A stretch of DNA of 64,000 nucleotides from NCBI GenBank assembly GCA_963759175.1, contig CAVWXP010000007.1:1-64000 (forward strand). Direction: 5' to 3'. The DNA is from SZUA-442 sp963759175. GTDB lineage: Bacteria > Actinomycetota > Acidimicrobiia > Spongiisociales > UBA5794. The notes under the pieces were generated by a model. That model ran no database searches, was not told the origin of the DNA, and saw nothing but the letters and a program-made list of their open reading frames with translations. Of the stretch, positions 10,634 through 19,155 are shown piece after piece (within the stretch, counting starts at the first letter, position 1; the number at the start of each line of letters is the position of its first letter). Both the position numbers and the translations under genes were made by a program.

Positions 10634-11986
10634 ATGTCGATGTACCCATTGCATCGGTCCAAGGGGCAAATCGCCTTGGTCGCAGCTGGTGCCTTCACGC
10701 TCTTCTCATTTCTCTCCGTCAATTGGTACCCGACGATCCTTCCCGACAGCCTCCACTACCTCGCTCACGCGTCCGACCTTCGCGGGACAGGTCTCATCCA
10801 GATGGGCTTCCGTCAAGTCGGCTACCCGCTCTGGCTGTACGTCACAGGGTCAGTAGCGGCTGCCGCGGGTTTTGCTCCCCTCCACGGTGTCGTCGTAGCC
10901 CAGTACTCACTTTTGGCGGCAGCCATCGCAGCGTGCGTATGGGCGATGCGGTGGTGGTCGATCGCTCCAATCGCACTACTGACGCTGCCGAGCGCAGTTG
11001 CGTATGCCAATCTCCTGCTGACCGAGGCCATAGCCACTCCGATCGCGGTCATCTGCGCCGCAGCTTTGGTCGGTGCCTACCGCCTGCAACGCATCGGCAA
11101 GCCGTTCCGAGTCCCATCGCTTGTTGCAGCGACGCTCGCAACCGTTCTTCCGATGATCCGGCTTCACTATGCGCTCATGACACTCGCTGTGCTCGTGGGG
11201 CTCGTGCTGCTCTCAGATCCGCAGAAGTTGCGGCGTCCGCGCACCTACATCGTCCCGAGTCTGGTCATCATCGCCTTGATCCTGTTCGCTGGCGCTCTGA
11301 CGCTCGAGAACCAAGCGGACGAGGGCGTGGCAAGCCCGTCTCTGGGGTCGGAACGTGCGTTGTTCTGGGTGGTGTGGGAAACCGTCGTGCCAAACAATCG
11401 CGAAGCGATCAGGACGCAGCTTCCCGACGTCTACTCCAGCGGGAGTTCGGATGCTGTGATCGTAGCCATCGACAACTCAGGTCTTGATTATCACTCCCGC
11501 GTCGAGGCCTACGATGCGGCCACGACGTCGATCCTTCGGATCGCGGGCACCACACTCATGGAGCAACGCATTGCCTCGGCATTGGGCGCTGTGTTCGGTA
11601 CTCGCCTCGACGACGTTGGCCCGGCCCTCCTGTATACGGCTCGCAAGGACTCGGGTCTTGCAGAGCGAGACATCCACCACTACACGACGGTTCGTCCAGC
11701 CGACCCCAGTTGGATCGCCGAGACCTACAACGAAGGCACAGCTGCGAGCCCCGTGCTCATGGCTGCGACGTCGCTACCGGCGTTGCCGCTCCCCTATCTC
11801 GGTCGCGTCCTGAGCTTCGTAGTACCGATCATCACCGTGTTGAGTGGCTACCTCCTGATCGATCCTCGATCGAGACGGCTGGCAATGAGCAGCACCGTCG
11901 TCACGGTCGGCTATCCCGCTGCGTCGTTCCTGTTCGTATTCGACAACCTGCGGTATCTCCTTCCGGCATACCTGTCGCCGCGGTAA
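10634..11986 (+). CDS. Polytopic membrane protein, GT-C glycosyltransferase-like
   Basis: I start this about 450-residue protein at the ATG at 10634, which has GGAGC about ten bases upstream. Around eight or more membrane helices are visible. Early on, after the first helix, comes WYPTILPDSLHYLAHASDL. An acidic residue in this first periplasmic loop is what GT-C mannosyl/arabinosyl-type transferases use. A soluble loop (about 235-370) separates the helical blocks. It is the only plus-strand gene between glyA and the membrane protein downstream of tsaC, and it looks less GC-biased than its neighbours, so a separate origin is possible. No specific substrate can be named. Confidence 0.6.
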   Translation: MSMYPLHRSKGQIALVAAGAFTLFSFLSVNWYPTILPDSLHYLAHASDLRGTGLIQMGFRQVGYPLWLYVTGSVAAAAGFAPLHGVVVAQYSLLAAAIAACVWAMRWWSIAPIALLTLPSAVAYANLLLTEAIATPIAVICAAALVGAYRLQRIGKPFRVPSLVAATLATVLPMIRLHYALMTLAVLVGLVLLSDPQKLRRPRTYIVPSLVIIALILFAGALTLENQADEGVASPSLGSERALFWVVWETVVPNNREAIRTQLPDVYSSGSSDAVIVAIDNSGLDYHSRVEAYDAATTSILRIAGTTLMEQRIASALGAVFGTRLDDVGPALLYTARKDSGLAERDIHHYTTVRPADPSWIAETYNEGTAASPVLMAATSLPALPLPYLGRVLSFVVPIITVLSGYLLIDPRSRRLAMSSTVVTVGYPAASFLFVFDNLRYLLPAYLSPR

Positions 11987-12030
11987 TGGTCAGGCGCAGC
12001 GAGCAGCGGGACCACTGCGCCCGTCGCCGT

Positions 12031-12546
12031 TCAATCCGGCACCGACTCGGAGGTCGCCGCCCGCACCCGTGCGTAGTAGGTGTCGGCGACGACGAGGGCG
12101 GGAAGTGGCATCAGGGGTGACACGAGGCCGTACACCGTCGGATCGACGTTGTACACCCACACAGCGATGATCGCGACGAGCACGGTGACGACGAATCGGA
12201 CGACGACATTGACCTGATCGGTCGCAGGCTGGAGGGCGAGTCCACACCCGACTCCAACGGCGATGACCGGTGCCGCAACCGCGAATCCATCGACGTTCGT
12301 CACCATGTAGGCGACGACAGCCACCGCGGCGACACCGAACGCGATGAGCGCACTCCGGAAGCCGGTGGATGCCACGTCGGGCGCTCCACTGAATCCCGCC
12401 ACCGCGTAGACGGCGAAGGCGAGCCCGACGCCCATGATGGTGACGGCGGTAGCACTGGCCGTCGAGAACGCCAGGAATCCGAACCACGACGACACCGCCC
12501 ACACCAGGGTTCCGACAGCGATGGCGAAGCCTCGATGGTGGGTCAC
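12031..12546 (-). CDS. Small polytopic membrane protein, unknown
   Basis: The 171-residue protein from a GTG start has about five hydrophobic segments, for example AIAVGTLVWAVSSWFGFLAF, VTIMGVGLAFAVYAVAGF and VVVRFVVTVLVAIIAVWVY. It has a short polar C-terminus. I recognise no family motif. It lies ten bases downstream of tsaC on the same strand, so it is probably the last gene of the prfA-prmC-tsaC transcript. Confidence 0.65.
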   Translation of the reverse strand: MTHHRGFAIAVGTLVWAVSSWFGFLAFSTASATAVTIMGVGLAFAVYAVAGFSGAPDVASTGFRSALIAFGVAAVAVVAYMVTNVDGFAVAAPVIAVGVGCGLALQPATDQVNVVVRFVVTVLVAIIAVWVYNVDPTVYGLVSPLMPLPALVVADTYYARVRAATSESVPD

Positions 12547-12556
12547 GGCACGACGG

Positions 12557-13117
12557 TCACAGTTGGATCGGGCCGCTGCGCAGGATCATCTCGGTCGGTT
12601 GGGTGAGATCGACCAGGGTGGAAGGCTCTCCCCCACCTGCACCGCCTGGGAGGTAGGTGAGCACCTCGTCGGCGAAGACGTCGCGCGCATCCTCGGCACT
12701 GTTGACCGGGCGATCGGCCGATCGGTTGGCCGAGGTCACGGCGAGTGGTCCGGCGATCCTCAGGAGGTCGAGGGCCACGGGATGGTCGGGGCACCGGAGT
12801 GCGATCGTTCGTCGGCGGACATCGCCGAGCCAGGTCGGTGCGGTATCGAGGCGCGGAACGACGAGCGTCACGGCGCCCGGCCAGTATCGGTCGGCGAGGT
12901 CGAGGGCCCGGTCCGACATGGCCCCGAGTGACAGGCCCTGATCGAGGTCGGCCACGAGGATCGCTATCGGCTTGCCGTCGTCGCGTCCCTTGATGTCGTA
13001 CAACCGGTCGAGGGCTGCCTCGTCATAGGGATCCGCGGCCAGTCCGTACACCGTGTCGGTGGGGACGCCGATGATCTCGCCTCGCTTGATCGCCCGTGCC
13101 GCAGCCGATACGTCCAC
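12557..13117 (-). CDS. tsaC: L-threonylcarbamoyladenylate synthase (Sua5/YrdC)
   Basis: The 186-residue enzyme makes threonylcarbamoyl-AMP from threonine, bicarbonate and ATP for the t6A37 modification of ANN-decoding tRNAs. The YrdC fold shows in GEIIGVPTDTVYGLAADPYD (13-32), KGRDDGKPIAILV (43-55), WPGAVTLVV and VTSANRSADRP. It is the short TsaC form without the Sua5 C-terminal domain. The GTG start at 13117 has GGGAGGT upstream. It follows prmC by 30 bases in a translation-related operon. Confidence 0.92.
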   Translation of the reverse strand: MDVSAAARAIKRGEIIGVPTDTVYGLAADPYDEAALDRLYDIKGRDDGKPIAILVADLDQGLSLGAMSDRALDLADRYWPGAVTLVVPRLDTAPTWLGDVRRRTIALRCPDHPVALDLLRIAGPLAVTSANRSADRPVNSAEDARDVFADEVLTYLPGGAGGGEPSTLVDLTQPTEMILRSGPIQL

Positions 13118-13147
13118 CTGTACCTCCCAATGATCGAAGGCTCAACG

Positions 13148-13954
13148 CTACTCGAACCAGCGCCGCCCAACCACGAACCGGTCCTTTCCGGACAGATCTC
13201 GCCGGATGACGCCATCGAGGGCCTCGAAGTGCCCCACGGAGCGCTCGGCGTCGAATTCGGAGATCTCGCACACGACGACGCCACCGGGAGCGAGCCAGTC
13301 GACCGCCGTGGCGCCGATGCGTGCGACGACCTCATCGCCGCGTGGACCGCCCACGAGGGCACCAGTGGGTTCCATGGCGACATCGTCCGGCACATCTGCC
13401 AGCTCGTGTTCGGCGAGGTACGGCGGGTTCGCCACGAGCAGGTCGACGTGCGCCCGCAGCTCGAGCGGCAGCGGATCGAAGAGGTCCCCGACCAGCAGTT
13501 CGACGTCCACCTCGTTCCTGGCGGCGTTGTCGCGGGCGACATCGATGGCATCGGGGCTGACGTCGGACGCCACCACGCGTGCGTCCGGATGGATCATCGC
13601 CAACGCAACGGCGAGGTTGCCGCTGCCGGTGCACAGATCGACGATCGTGTGCGGAGGTGGTACGAGGTCGGCGACGAGTTCGAGCATCTCCTCGGTCTCG
13701 GGTCTCGGGATCAACACCCTGGGATCGACGTTGATGGTCGCCGGACCGAACGGTGTGTCACCCTCGAGGTACTGCAGTGGTTCGCCCGCCCGCCGACGAT
13801 CGACGAGCGCCCGGTACCGGTCGACCACGTCGGGGCCGAGGTCGTCGGCGAAGTGCAGGTCGATCCGTGATCGGTTCGTGGCGGCGATGAGGAGCCGTTC
13901 GGCCTCATGTCGGGGCAGGTCGGTACCGCCGATGAGCTCGGCGCTCGTCGTCAT
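13148..13954 (-). CDS. prmC: Release factor glutamine N5-methyltransferase
   Basis: The 268-residue enzyme methylates the GGQ glutamine of release factors using SAM. The N-terminal helical domain covers about residues 1-80. The SAM motif is VDLCTGSGNLAVALA and the catalytic NPPY lies in LLVANPPYLAEHEL. I use the ATG at 13954, which overlaps the prfA stop by one base; a GTG one codon upstream is the alternative. Sitting directly after its substrate gene prfA is the classical arrangement. Confidence 0.95.
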   Translation of the reverse strand: MTTSAELIGGTDLPRHEAERLLIAATNRSRIDLHFADDLGPDVVDRYRALVDRRRAGEPLQYLEGDTPFGPATINVDPRVLIPRPETEEMLELVADLVPPPHTIVDLCTGSGNLAVALAMIHPDARVVASDVSPDAIDVARDNAARNEVDVELLVGDLFDPLPLELRAHVDLLVANPPYLAEHELADVPDDVAMEPTGALVGGPRGDEVVARIGATAVDWLAPGGVVVCEISEFDAERSVGHFEALDGVIRRDLSGKDRFVVGRRWFE

Positions 13955-15033
13955 CACCCGTCGGTTGCGAGCCGCTGCGCCACGTCGTCGGCGATCAACG
14001 CCCGATGGATCTCATCGAGGTCTCCGTCGAGTACGGCAGGGAGCGAATGGACGGTGAGACCGATCCGATGGTCGGTGACCCGGTTCTCCTTGAAGTTGTA
14101 GGTGCGGATCTTCTCGGATCGCTCGCCTGTGCCCACCTGTGACCTTCGCACCGATGCGCGCTCGCCCATCTGCTCCTCGATCTGGATCTGGTAGAGCCTC
14201 GCGCGGAGAACACGGAGGGCCTTGAGCTTGTTCTGGAGCTGCGACTTCTCGTCCTGACACGACACGACGATGCCTGTCGGGGTGTGGGTGATCCGCACCG
14301 CGGAGTCTGTGGTGTTGACCGACTGGCCCCCGGGACCCTGTGACCGCATGGTCTCGATGACGAGATCTCCATCGTTGATCTGTACCTCGACGTCCTCGAC
14401 CTCGGGGAGTACGGCGACGGTTCCCATCGACGTGTGGACGCGACCCTGTGACTCGGTCCTCGGGACCCGTTGGACGCGGTGGGGTCCCGCCTCGTATTTG
14501 AAGCGCGCATAGGCGCCGCGACCCTTGACCGCGAACGTCGCTTCCTTGATGCCGCCACCGTCGCTTGGCGACATGTCGATGGGATCGATGCTCCATCCCG
14601 AGCGTTCGGCGAATCGCTCGTACATCCGGTACAGATCCCCCGCCCAGAGGGCAGCTTCGTCTCCGCCCGCCGCCGACCGCACCTCGACGATGACGTCCTT
14701 GTCGTCGTCGGGATCCTTGGGGACGAGCAATGTGCGGAGCTCGGCCTCGAGTTCGGTCACTTCGAGCGACTTCGCCTCGATCGTGTCGGCGAGGTACGCC
14801 TTCATCTCGGGGTCGTCCTCGATTGCGGCGAGCTCGGTCGCCTCTGTGACCTCGATGTCGGCAGCGACGTATCGGCGATAGGCCTCGATGATCGGCTTGA
14901 GCTCGGCGTGCCGTGTCGTTATCTCGCGATACCGATTCTGGTCGGAGAGCACGTCGGGTTCGGAGAGCTGCTCGAGGGTCTCGTCATAGGCCACCTCGGC
15001 GGTACGCAGCCGGTCGACGAGTCGATCATCCAT
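13954..15033 (-). CDS. prfA: Peptide chain release factor 1
   Basis: RF1 reads UAA and UAG. From the ATG at 15033 it has 359 residues, the usual size. The peptidyl-hydrolysis loop is SQGPGGQSVNTTDSAVRITH, with the GGQ that PrmC methylates, and TDSAVRITHTPTG is of RF1 rather than RF2 type. The start overlaps the DUF1385 gene by eight bases; another in-frame ATG lies at 15042. It is coupled to prmC by a TGATG junction. Confidence 0.96.
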   Translation of the reverse strand: MDDRLVDRLRTAEVAYDETLEQLSEPDVLSDQNRYREITTRHAELKPIIEAYRRYVAADIEVTEATELAAIEDDPEMKAYLADTIEAKSLEVTELEAELRTLLVPKDPDDDKDVIVEVRSAAGGDEAALWAGDLYRMYERFAERSGWSIDPIDMSPSDGGGIKEATFAVKGRGAYARFKYEAGPHRVQRVPRTESQGRVHTSMGTVAVLPEVEDVEVQINDGDLVIETMRSQGPGGQSVNTTDSAVRITHTPTGIVVSCQDEKSQLQNKLKALRVLRARLYQIQIEEQMGERASVRRSQVGTGERSEKIRTYNFKENRVTDHRIGLTVHSLPAVLDGDLDEIHRALIADDVAQRLATDG

Positions 15034-15973
15034 GGTCGCCATCGCCGAGGTCGAACTCGGCGGCGAGCGCACGGGGATCGATGGCTCCCCGCTCGCGCAC
15101 GTCGTCGATGTCCTCGGGGTCGAGTGCGGCGAGCAACGAGGCGATCGCGACCTCGACCTGACTGTCGTCCGGTTCCTTCGTGGTGATGGATTGGATCCAC
15201 ATGCCCGGCGCAGATGCCCATGCGAGCCAACGCTTGCCAGCGGCCGCCCTCAGCACCTCGTAGGAGATGCCTGCGATGACCGGGATCAACGCGATTCGTG
15301 CGATGACCTGCCACACGAACGGCAACGGCGCGAGGGTCAGGAACACGACGAACGACACCATTGCGACGATGATGATGAACGACGTGCCGCATCTGGGGTG
15401 GCGGGGGCTGTACTTCTGGATCGATGCGATGTCGAGCGGATCGCCGTTCTCATACGCGTGGATCGTCTTGTGCTCGGCCCCGTGGTACTCGAACACACGC
15501 TTGATGTCGGGATTGCGTCCGATGAGCCAGATGTAGGCGACGATCAGGAAGATGCGGATCGCGCCATCGATGATGACGAACGCCAGGGCATTGCCACCCA
15601 CGAGGTCTTTGATCCACTCGGCGGCGAACGCTGGCCCGAGGACGAAGATGGCGAGGGCAGCAACGATGGCGATGACCATCGTGATGATGATCTCGCGCCT
15701 GCCGATCTCCTCCTCCTCGTCACCCGCCTTCTCCGCGGACCACGAGAGGGCCCGGAATCCGAGCGAGAGTGATTCGGCGAGCACGAAGATGCCGCGCAGG
15801 AACGGGACCTTGGCGTAGCGGTTGCGGGAGGTGAGCGCCGGCAGCTCGTGGCGCTTCGCTTCGATGACGCCGTCGGGACGCCGCGCTGCAACAGCCCAGG
15901 CCTCGGGAGCGCGCATCATCACGCCCTCGATGACCGCCTGGCCGCCGACCGAGGCGCCAGGTGATCTGCTCAA
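15026..15973 (-). CDS. DUF1385 (YqhQ-type) membrane protein
   Basis: The 315-residue protein belongs to the conserved DUF1385 family, whose function is unknown. Diagnostic motifs are GGQAVIEGVMMR at 10-21, FEYHGAEHKTIHAYE at 161-175 and HPRCGTSF at 192-199. Four or five membrane segments lie between residues 58 and 240. It starts with TTG at 15973, two bases from the rpmE stop. GGAGG eight bases upstream, inside the rpmE 3' end, supports that unusual start. Its place between rpmE and prfA is conserved in actinobacteria. Confidence 0.9.
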   Translation of the reverse strand: MSRSPGASVGGQAVIEGVMMRAPEAWAVAARRPDGVIEAKRHELPALTSRNRYAKVPFLRGIFVLAESLSLGFRALSWSAEKAGDEEEEIGRREIIITMVIAIVAALAIFVLGPAFAAEWIKDLVGGNALAFVIIDGAIRIFLIVAYIWLIGRNPDIKRVFEYHGAEHKTIHAYENGDPLDIASIQKYSPRHPRCGTSFIIIVAMVSFVVFLTLAPLPFVWQVIARIALIPVIAGISYEVLRAAAGKRWLAWASAPGMWIQSITTKEPDDSQVEVAIASLLAALDPEDIDDVRERGAIDPRALAAEFDLGDGDHG

Positions 15974-16264
15974 CTAGGCCTCCGCGTCGCCGTCGGCGGA
16001 CTCGGGCGTCGCCGCCTTCGATGTCTGCCCGTAGCGCTTGCGGAACCGCTCGACACGACCGGTGGTGTCGACGAGGATCTGCTTGCCCGTGTAGAAGGGA
16101 TGGCTCGCGGACGAGATCTCGACCTTGGCGAGGGGATAGGTGTTTCCGTCCTCCCACTCGACCGTATCCGAGGTCTCGATGGTCGATTGCGTGAGGAACT
16201 TGAGGTCCGACGAGGTGTCCTGGAACACGACGGGCCGGTAGTTCGGATGGATATCGGGCTTCAC
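15974..16264 (-). CDS. rpmE2: Ribosomal protein L31, zinc-free type B
   Basis: The 96-residue L31 starts at a GTG at 16264 with AGGAGA upstream. The sequence KPDIHPNYRPVVFQDTSSD and the later WEDGNTYPL and SSASHPFYTGKQ are those of type B L31. The CxxC zinc pairs of type A are absent. A C-terminal tail of about 15 residues, rich in A, E and D, extends beyond the usual core. It occupies the slot between rho and prfA where many actinobacteria carry rpmE. Confidence 0.92.
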   Translation of the reverse strand: MKPDIHPNYRPVVFQDTSSDLKFLTQSTIETSDTVEWEDGNTYPLAKVEISSASHPFYTGKQILVDTTGRVERFRKRYGQTSKAATPESADGDAEA

Positions 16265-16302
16265 GGATTCTCCTGATCGATGCGTGAACTGTAGTGAGAT
16301 TC

Positions 16303-17754
16303 CTACTGACCGCTGTTGGCGACGGACAGGAGGAACTCCTCGTTCGATTTGGTGGATCTGAGGCGATCGATGAGCAACTCGAGTGCCGCACCCGACTCGA
16401 GAGCGAGCAGAACCCTGCGGAGCTTCCACACTTCCTGGAGCTCGGCTCGTTCGAAGAGCAGCTCCTCGCGGCGGGTACCCGATGCCTCGATGTCGATGGC
16501 CGGGTAGATCCTCTTGTCCGCGAGCTTGCGGTCGAGGCGCAGTTCCATGTTCCCTGTGCCCTTGAACTCCTCGAAGATGACCTCGTCCATGCGCGATCCG
16601 GTTTCGACCAGAGCCGTCCCGATGATCGTGAGGCTGCCGCCCTCCTCGATGTTCCGCGCAGCTCCGAAGAAGCGCTTCGGCGGATACAAGGCGGTCGAGT
16701 CGACGCCACCCGAGAGGATCCTTCCGGATGCCGGTGTGGCGAGGTTGTGGGCCCGCGCCAGACGCGTGATCGAATCGAGCAGGATCACGACGTCGGTTCC
16801 GGTCTCCACGAGGCGCTTGGCGCGCTCGATGGCGAGCTCGGACACCTGCGTGTGCTCCTCGGCGGGACGGTCGAAGGTCGAGTAGATGACCTCGCCCTTC
16901 ACCGACCGCTGCATGTCGGTGACTTCCTCGGGCCGCTCGTCGACGAGGACGACCATCAGGTAGCACTCGGGGTTGTTGGCGGCGATCGAGTTGGCGATGT
17001 CCTTGAGGACGGTCGTCTTGCCGGCTTTCGGTGGCGAGACGATGAGCCCACGCTGGCCCTTGCCGATCGGGGCGATGAGATCGATGATCCTCGCCATCAT
17101 GAGGTCGGAGTGCCCCTCGACCTCGAGCCGGAGGCGCTGGTCGGGGAACAAGGGGGTCAGCTTGGCGAACTTGGGCCGATCGGCTGCGATCTCGGGGGGA
17201 CCGCCGTTGACCTTGGCGGCACGGACGAGTGCGGGGAACTTCTCCTGCGCCCGGGCCGCTCGGATGGGACCTTCGATGATGTCGCCTTTGCGGAGGCGGT
17301 CCTTGCGCACGATGTTCGCGGCGACGTAGACGTCCTTGTCCCCGGGCAGGTAACCGGTGACGCGGAGAAATCCGTATCCCTCCGGGAGGATGTCGAGGAT
17401 GCCCTGACGGACTTCGAGCTCGGATTCGTCGATGGGCTCGCGGTTGCGACTCCGGTTGCGGTTGCGGTTGCGGTTGCGGTTCCGACGACCGGACCCGTCC
17501 CCATCGCCACCACCCCTGGTGTCGCGTGACCCGTCATCGGGCCGTGTGTCCGCCTCGGAGGCCTCGGAAGCGACCTCGGCCACAGCGGCAGGCGGCGCAT
17601 CGGGCAACATCGAGACGTCGAATTTGTCGGCGTCGACGATGGCCGCGATCAGCTTCGACTTCTGCAGACCGTCGGGATCGACGTCGACCGCCGTTGCCAT
17701 GTCTCGGAGCTGCGGGAGCTTGAGCTCCTGCAATCTTGCCCGTTCGGTGGTCAT
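16303..17754 (-). CDS. rho: Transcription termination factor Rho
   Basis: The 483-residue RNA helicase terminates transcription. The ATG at 17754 has AAGGGG upstream, and the frame before it is not Rho-like. Domains: a SAP-like N-terminus (LKLPQLRDMATAV), a low-complexity Arg/Asn linker at 88-106, the RNA-binding fold near DILPEGYGFLR at 121-131, Walker A PPKAGKTT at 241-248, and the Q/R-loop region further on. The Arg/Asn linker is typical of actinobacterial Rho and is encoded by a tandem hexanucleotide. A 183-base region upstream probably holds its promoter. Confidence 0.96.
   Translation of the reverse strand: MTTERARLQELKLPQLRDMATAVDVDPDGLQKSKLIAAIVDADKFDVSMLPDAPPAAVAEVASEASEADTRPDDGSRDTRGGGDGDGSGRRNRNRNRNRNRSRNREPIDESELEVRQGILDILPEGYGFLRVTGYLPGDKDVYVAANIVRKDRLRKGDIIEGPIRAARAQEKFPALVRAAKVNGGPPEIAADRPKFAKLTPLFPDQRLRLEVEGHSDLMMARIIDLIAPIGKGQRGLIVSPPKAGKTTVLKDIANSIAANNPECYLMVVLVDERPEEVTDMQRSVKGEVIYSTFDRPAEEHTQVSELAIERAKRLVETGTDVVILLDSITRLARAHNLATPASGRILSGGVDSTALYPPKRFFGAARNIEEGGSLTIIGTALVETGSRMDEVIFEEFKGTGNMELRLDRKLADKRIYPAIDIEASGTRREELLFERAELQEVWKLRRVLLALESGAALELLIDRLRSTKSNEEFLLSVANSGQ
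17438..17484 (-). repeat. In-frame hexanucleotide repeat in rho (Arg-Asn)
   Basis: On the plus strand the unit ggttgc recurs about five times in succession, with a diverged copy on one flank. On the coding strand this gives alternating CGC and AAC codons, i.e. five consecutive Arg-Asn pairs followed by RSRNRE. Changes in unit number would leave the Rho frame intact. Confidence 0.8.
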
Positions 17755-17937
17755 CTCGTCTGGTCCCCTTTCGAGATGGTCGGGTTGGGTTGGCCGTGGC
17801 CATAGGTACAGCGCGACACGCGTGCGGGTGAGCGCTCGAGGTTTCCCAACGGTGCGGCGACAGCCGGTGTGATGGGATGACGACAGTATAGGGCGGACGA
17901 TCCACAAAGCACCGCTATTCCGTGAGAAGAACGGTGA

Positions 17938-19101
17938 TCAGTCGAAGTCGAAGGACTCCGCAGGTCCGATGGCGGGACGAGGCGCCCCGTCCTCGAGCTC
18001 CAGCTCCTCGATCTTGGTGCCCCGCGACGAGATCTTGTTCGCGCTGATGCGAATGTCCTTGATGTCGCGATCGGCCTGGTCGAAGTGGGATTCGAGCTTG
18101 CGGACACGGTCCAGGAGTCGATCGACGTCCTTGAGCATGACGGCGATCTCCACCTGGATCAGACTGGCCTGCTCGCGCATGCGGACGTCACGCAACACGG
18201 CACGAACGGTGGTGAGCGTCGCCATCATCGTCGTTGGCGACACGAGGTACACCTTCGAGCGGTGGGACAGCTCGATGACGTCGGGGTGATGGGCGTGGAT
18301 CTCGGCATAGACCGCCTCGGACGGGATGAACATCAGGGCCGAGTCCGACGTCTCGCCCGGGATGATGTATCGCTCGGCGATGTCCTTGATGTGCTTCTTG
18401 GTGTCAGCGCCGAGTTGCTTGGCGAAGGCGGCACGCTCGACGTCGTTGTCGGTGTCGAGCATCGCCGAGTACGAGGTGAGCGGGAACTTGGCATCGATCA
18501 CGATGGGTCCGGGGGGATTCGGCAGGTTGATGACGCAGTCGGCCCGCTTTGCGTTGCTCAGCACCTTCTGGAAGCTGTAGGCGCTCGGTGGGAGGGCGTC
18601 GACGACGATGTCATTGAGCTGGACCTCACCGAAGGCGCCGCGTGCGTGCTTGTCATCGAGGACGTGTTGGAGGCTCACCACCTGCTCGGAGAGGTTCGTG
18701 ATGTTCTTCTGCGCCTTGTCGATGGTCTCGAGTCGCTGCGAGAGCTCACCGAGCGACTTCGCCGTCGCCTGGGCCGAGCCCGAGAGGTTCTCGCCCATGG
18801 TCGTCTGGACGAGCTCCAGACGCTCGGCGAGCTGCTTGGCGAGTTGCTGGTTCGACGACGTCAACGTGTCCGTGATGGCTTTGGAGCTCGTGACCTGGTT
18901 GTGCGACACCGCGTCGACCTTGCCGACGAGGGCCTGCTGGGCGGCCATCAGATCGGCCATGCGACGCTCGAGGTCGTCGGTCGCCGAGTCGTCGGGCGTG
19001 CGGGCGAACCGGATCACGACCACGCTGAGCACGACCACGGCCACCGCAAGGGTGCCAATCACGAGGTACACCACGTCAGAATTCCTCTGTGTCGCTGACA
19101 T
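17938..19101 (-). CDS. rmuC: RmuC-family DNA recombination protein
   Basis: The 387-residue protein has an N-terminal membrane anchor (VVYLVIGTLAVAVVVLSVVV, about 10-30). A coiled coil rich in L, Q and E follows (40-170), then the RmuC nuclease-like domain with GAFGEVQL, VIDAKFPLTSY and SALMFIPSEAVYAEI. RmuC limits recombination at inverted repeats in E. coli; the biochemical activity is unproven. It lies between thrC and rho where thrB is often found in other actinobacteria. Confidence 0.9.
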   Translation of the reverse strand: MSATQRNSDVVYLVIGTLAVAVVVLSVVVIRFARTPDDSATDDLERRMADLMAAQQALVGKVDAVSHNQVTSSKAITDTLTSSNQQLAKQLAERLELVQTTMGENLSGSAQATAKSLGELSQRLETIDKAQKNITNLSEQVVSLQHVLDDKHARGAFGEVQLNDIVVDALPPSAYSFQKVLSNAKRADCVINLPNPPGPIVIDAKFPLTSYSAMLDTDNDVERAAFAKQLGADTKKHIKDIAERYIIPGETSDSALMFIPSEAVYAEIHAHHPDVIELSHRSKVYLVSPTTMMATLTTVRAVLRDVRMREQASLIQVEIAVMLKDVDRLLDRVRKLESHFDQADRDIKDIRISANKISSRGTKIEELELEDGAPRPAIGPAESFDFD

Positions 19102-19155
19102 CCATCAGCGTAGGACGACCCTGTGACAGATTCGGGGACCGGCCGGATCAGGTGG

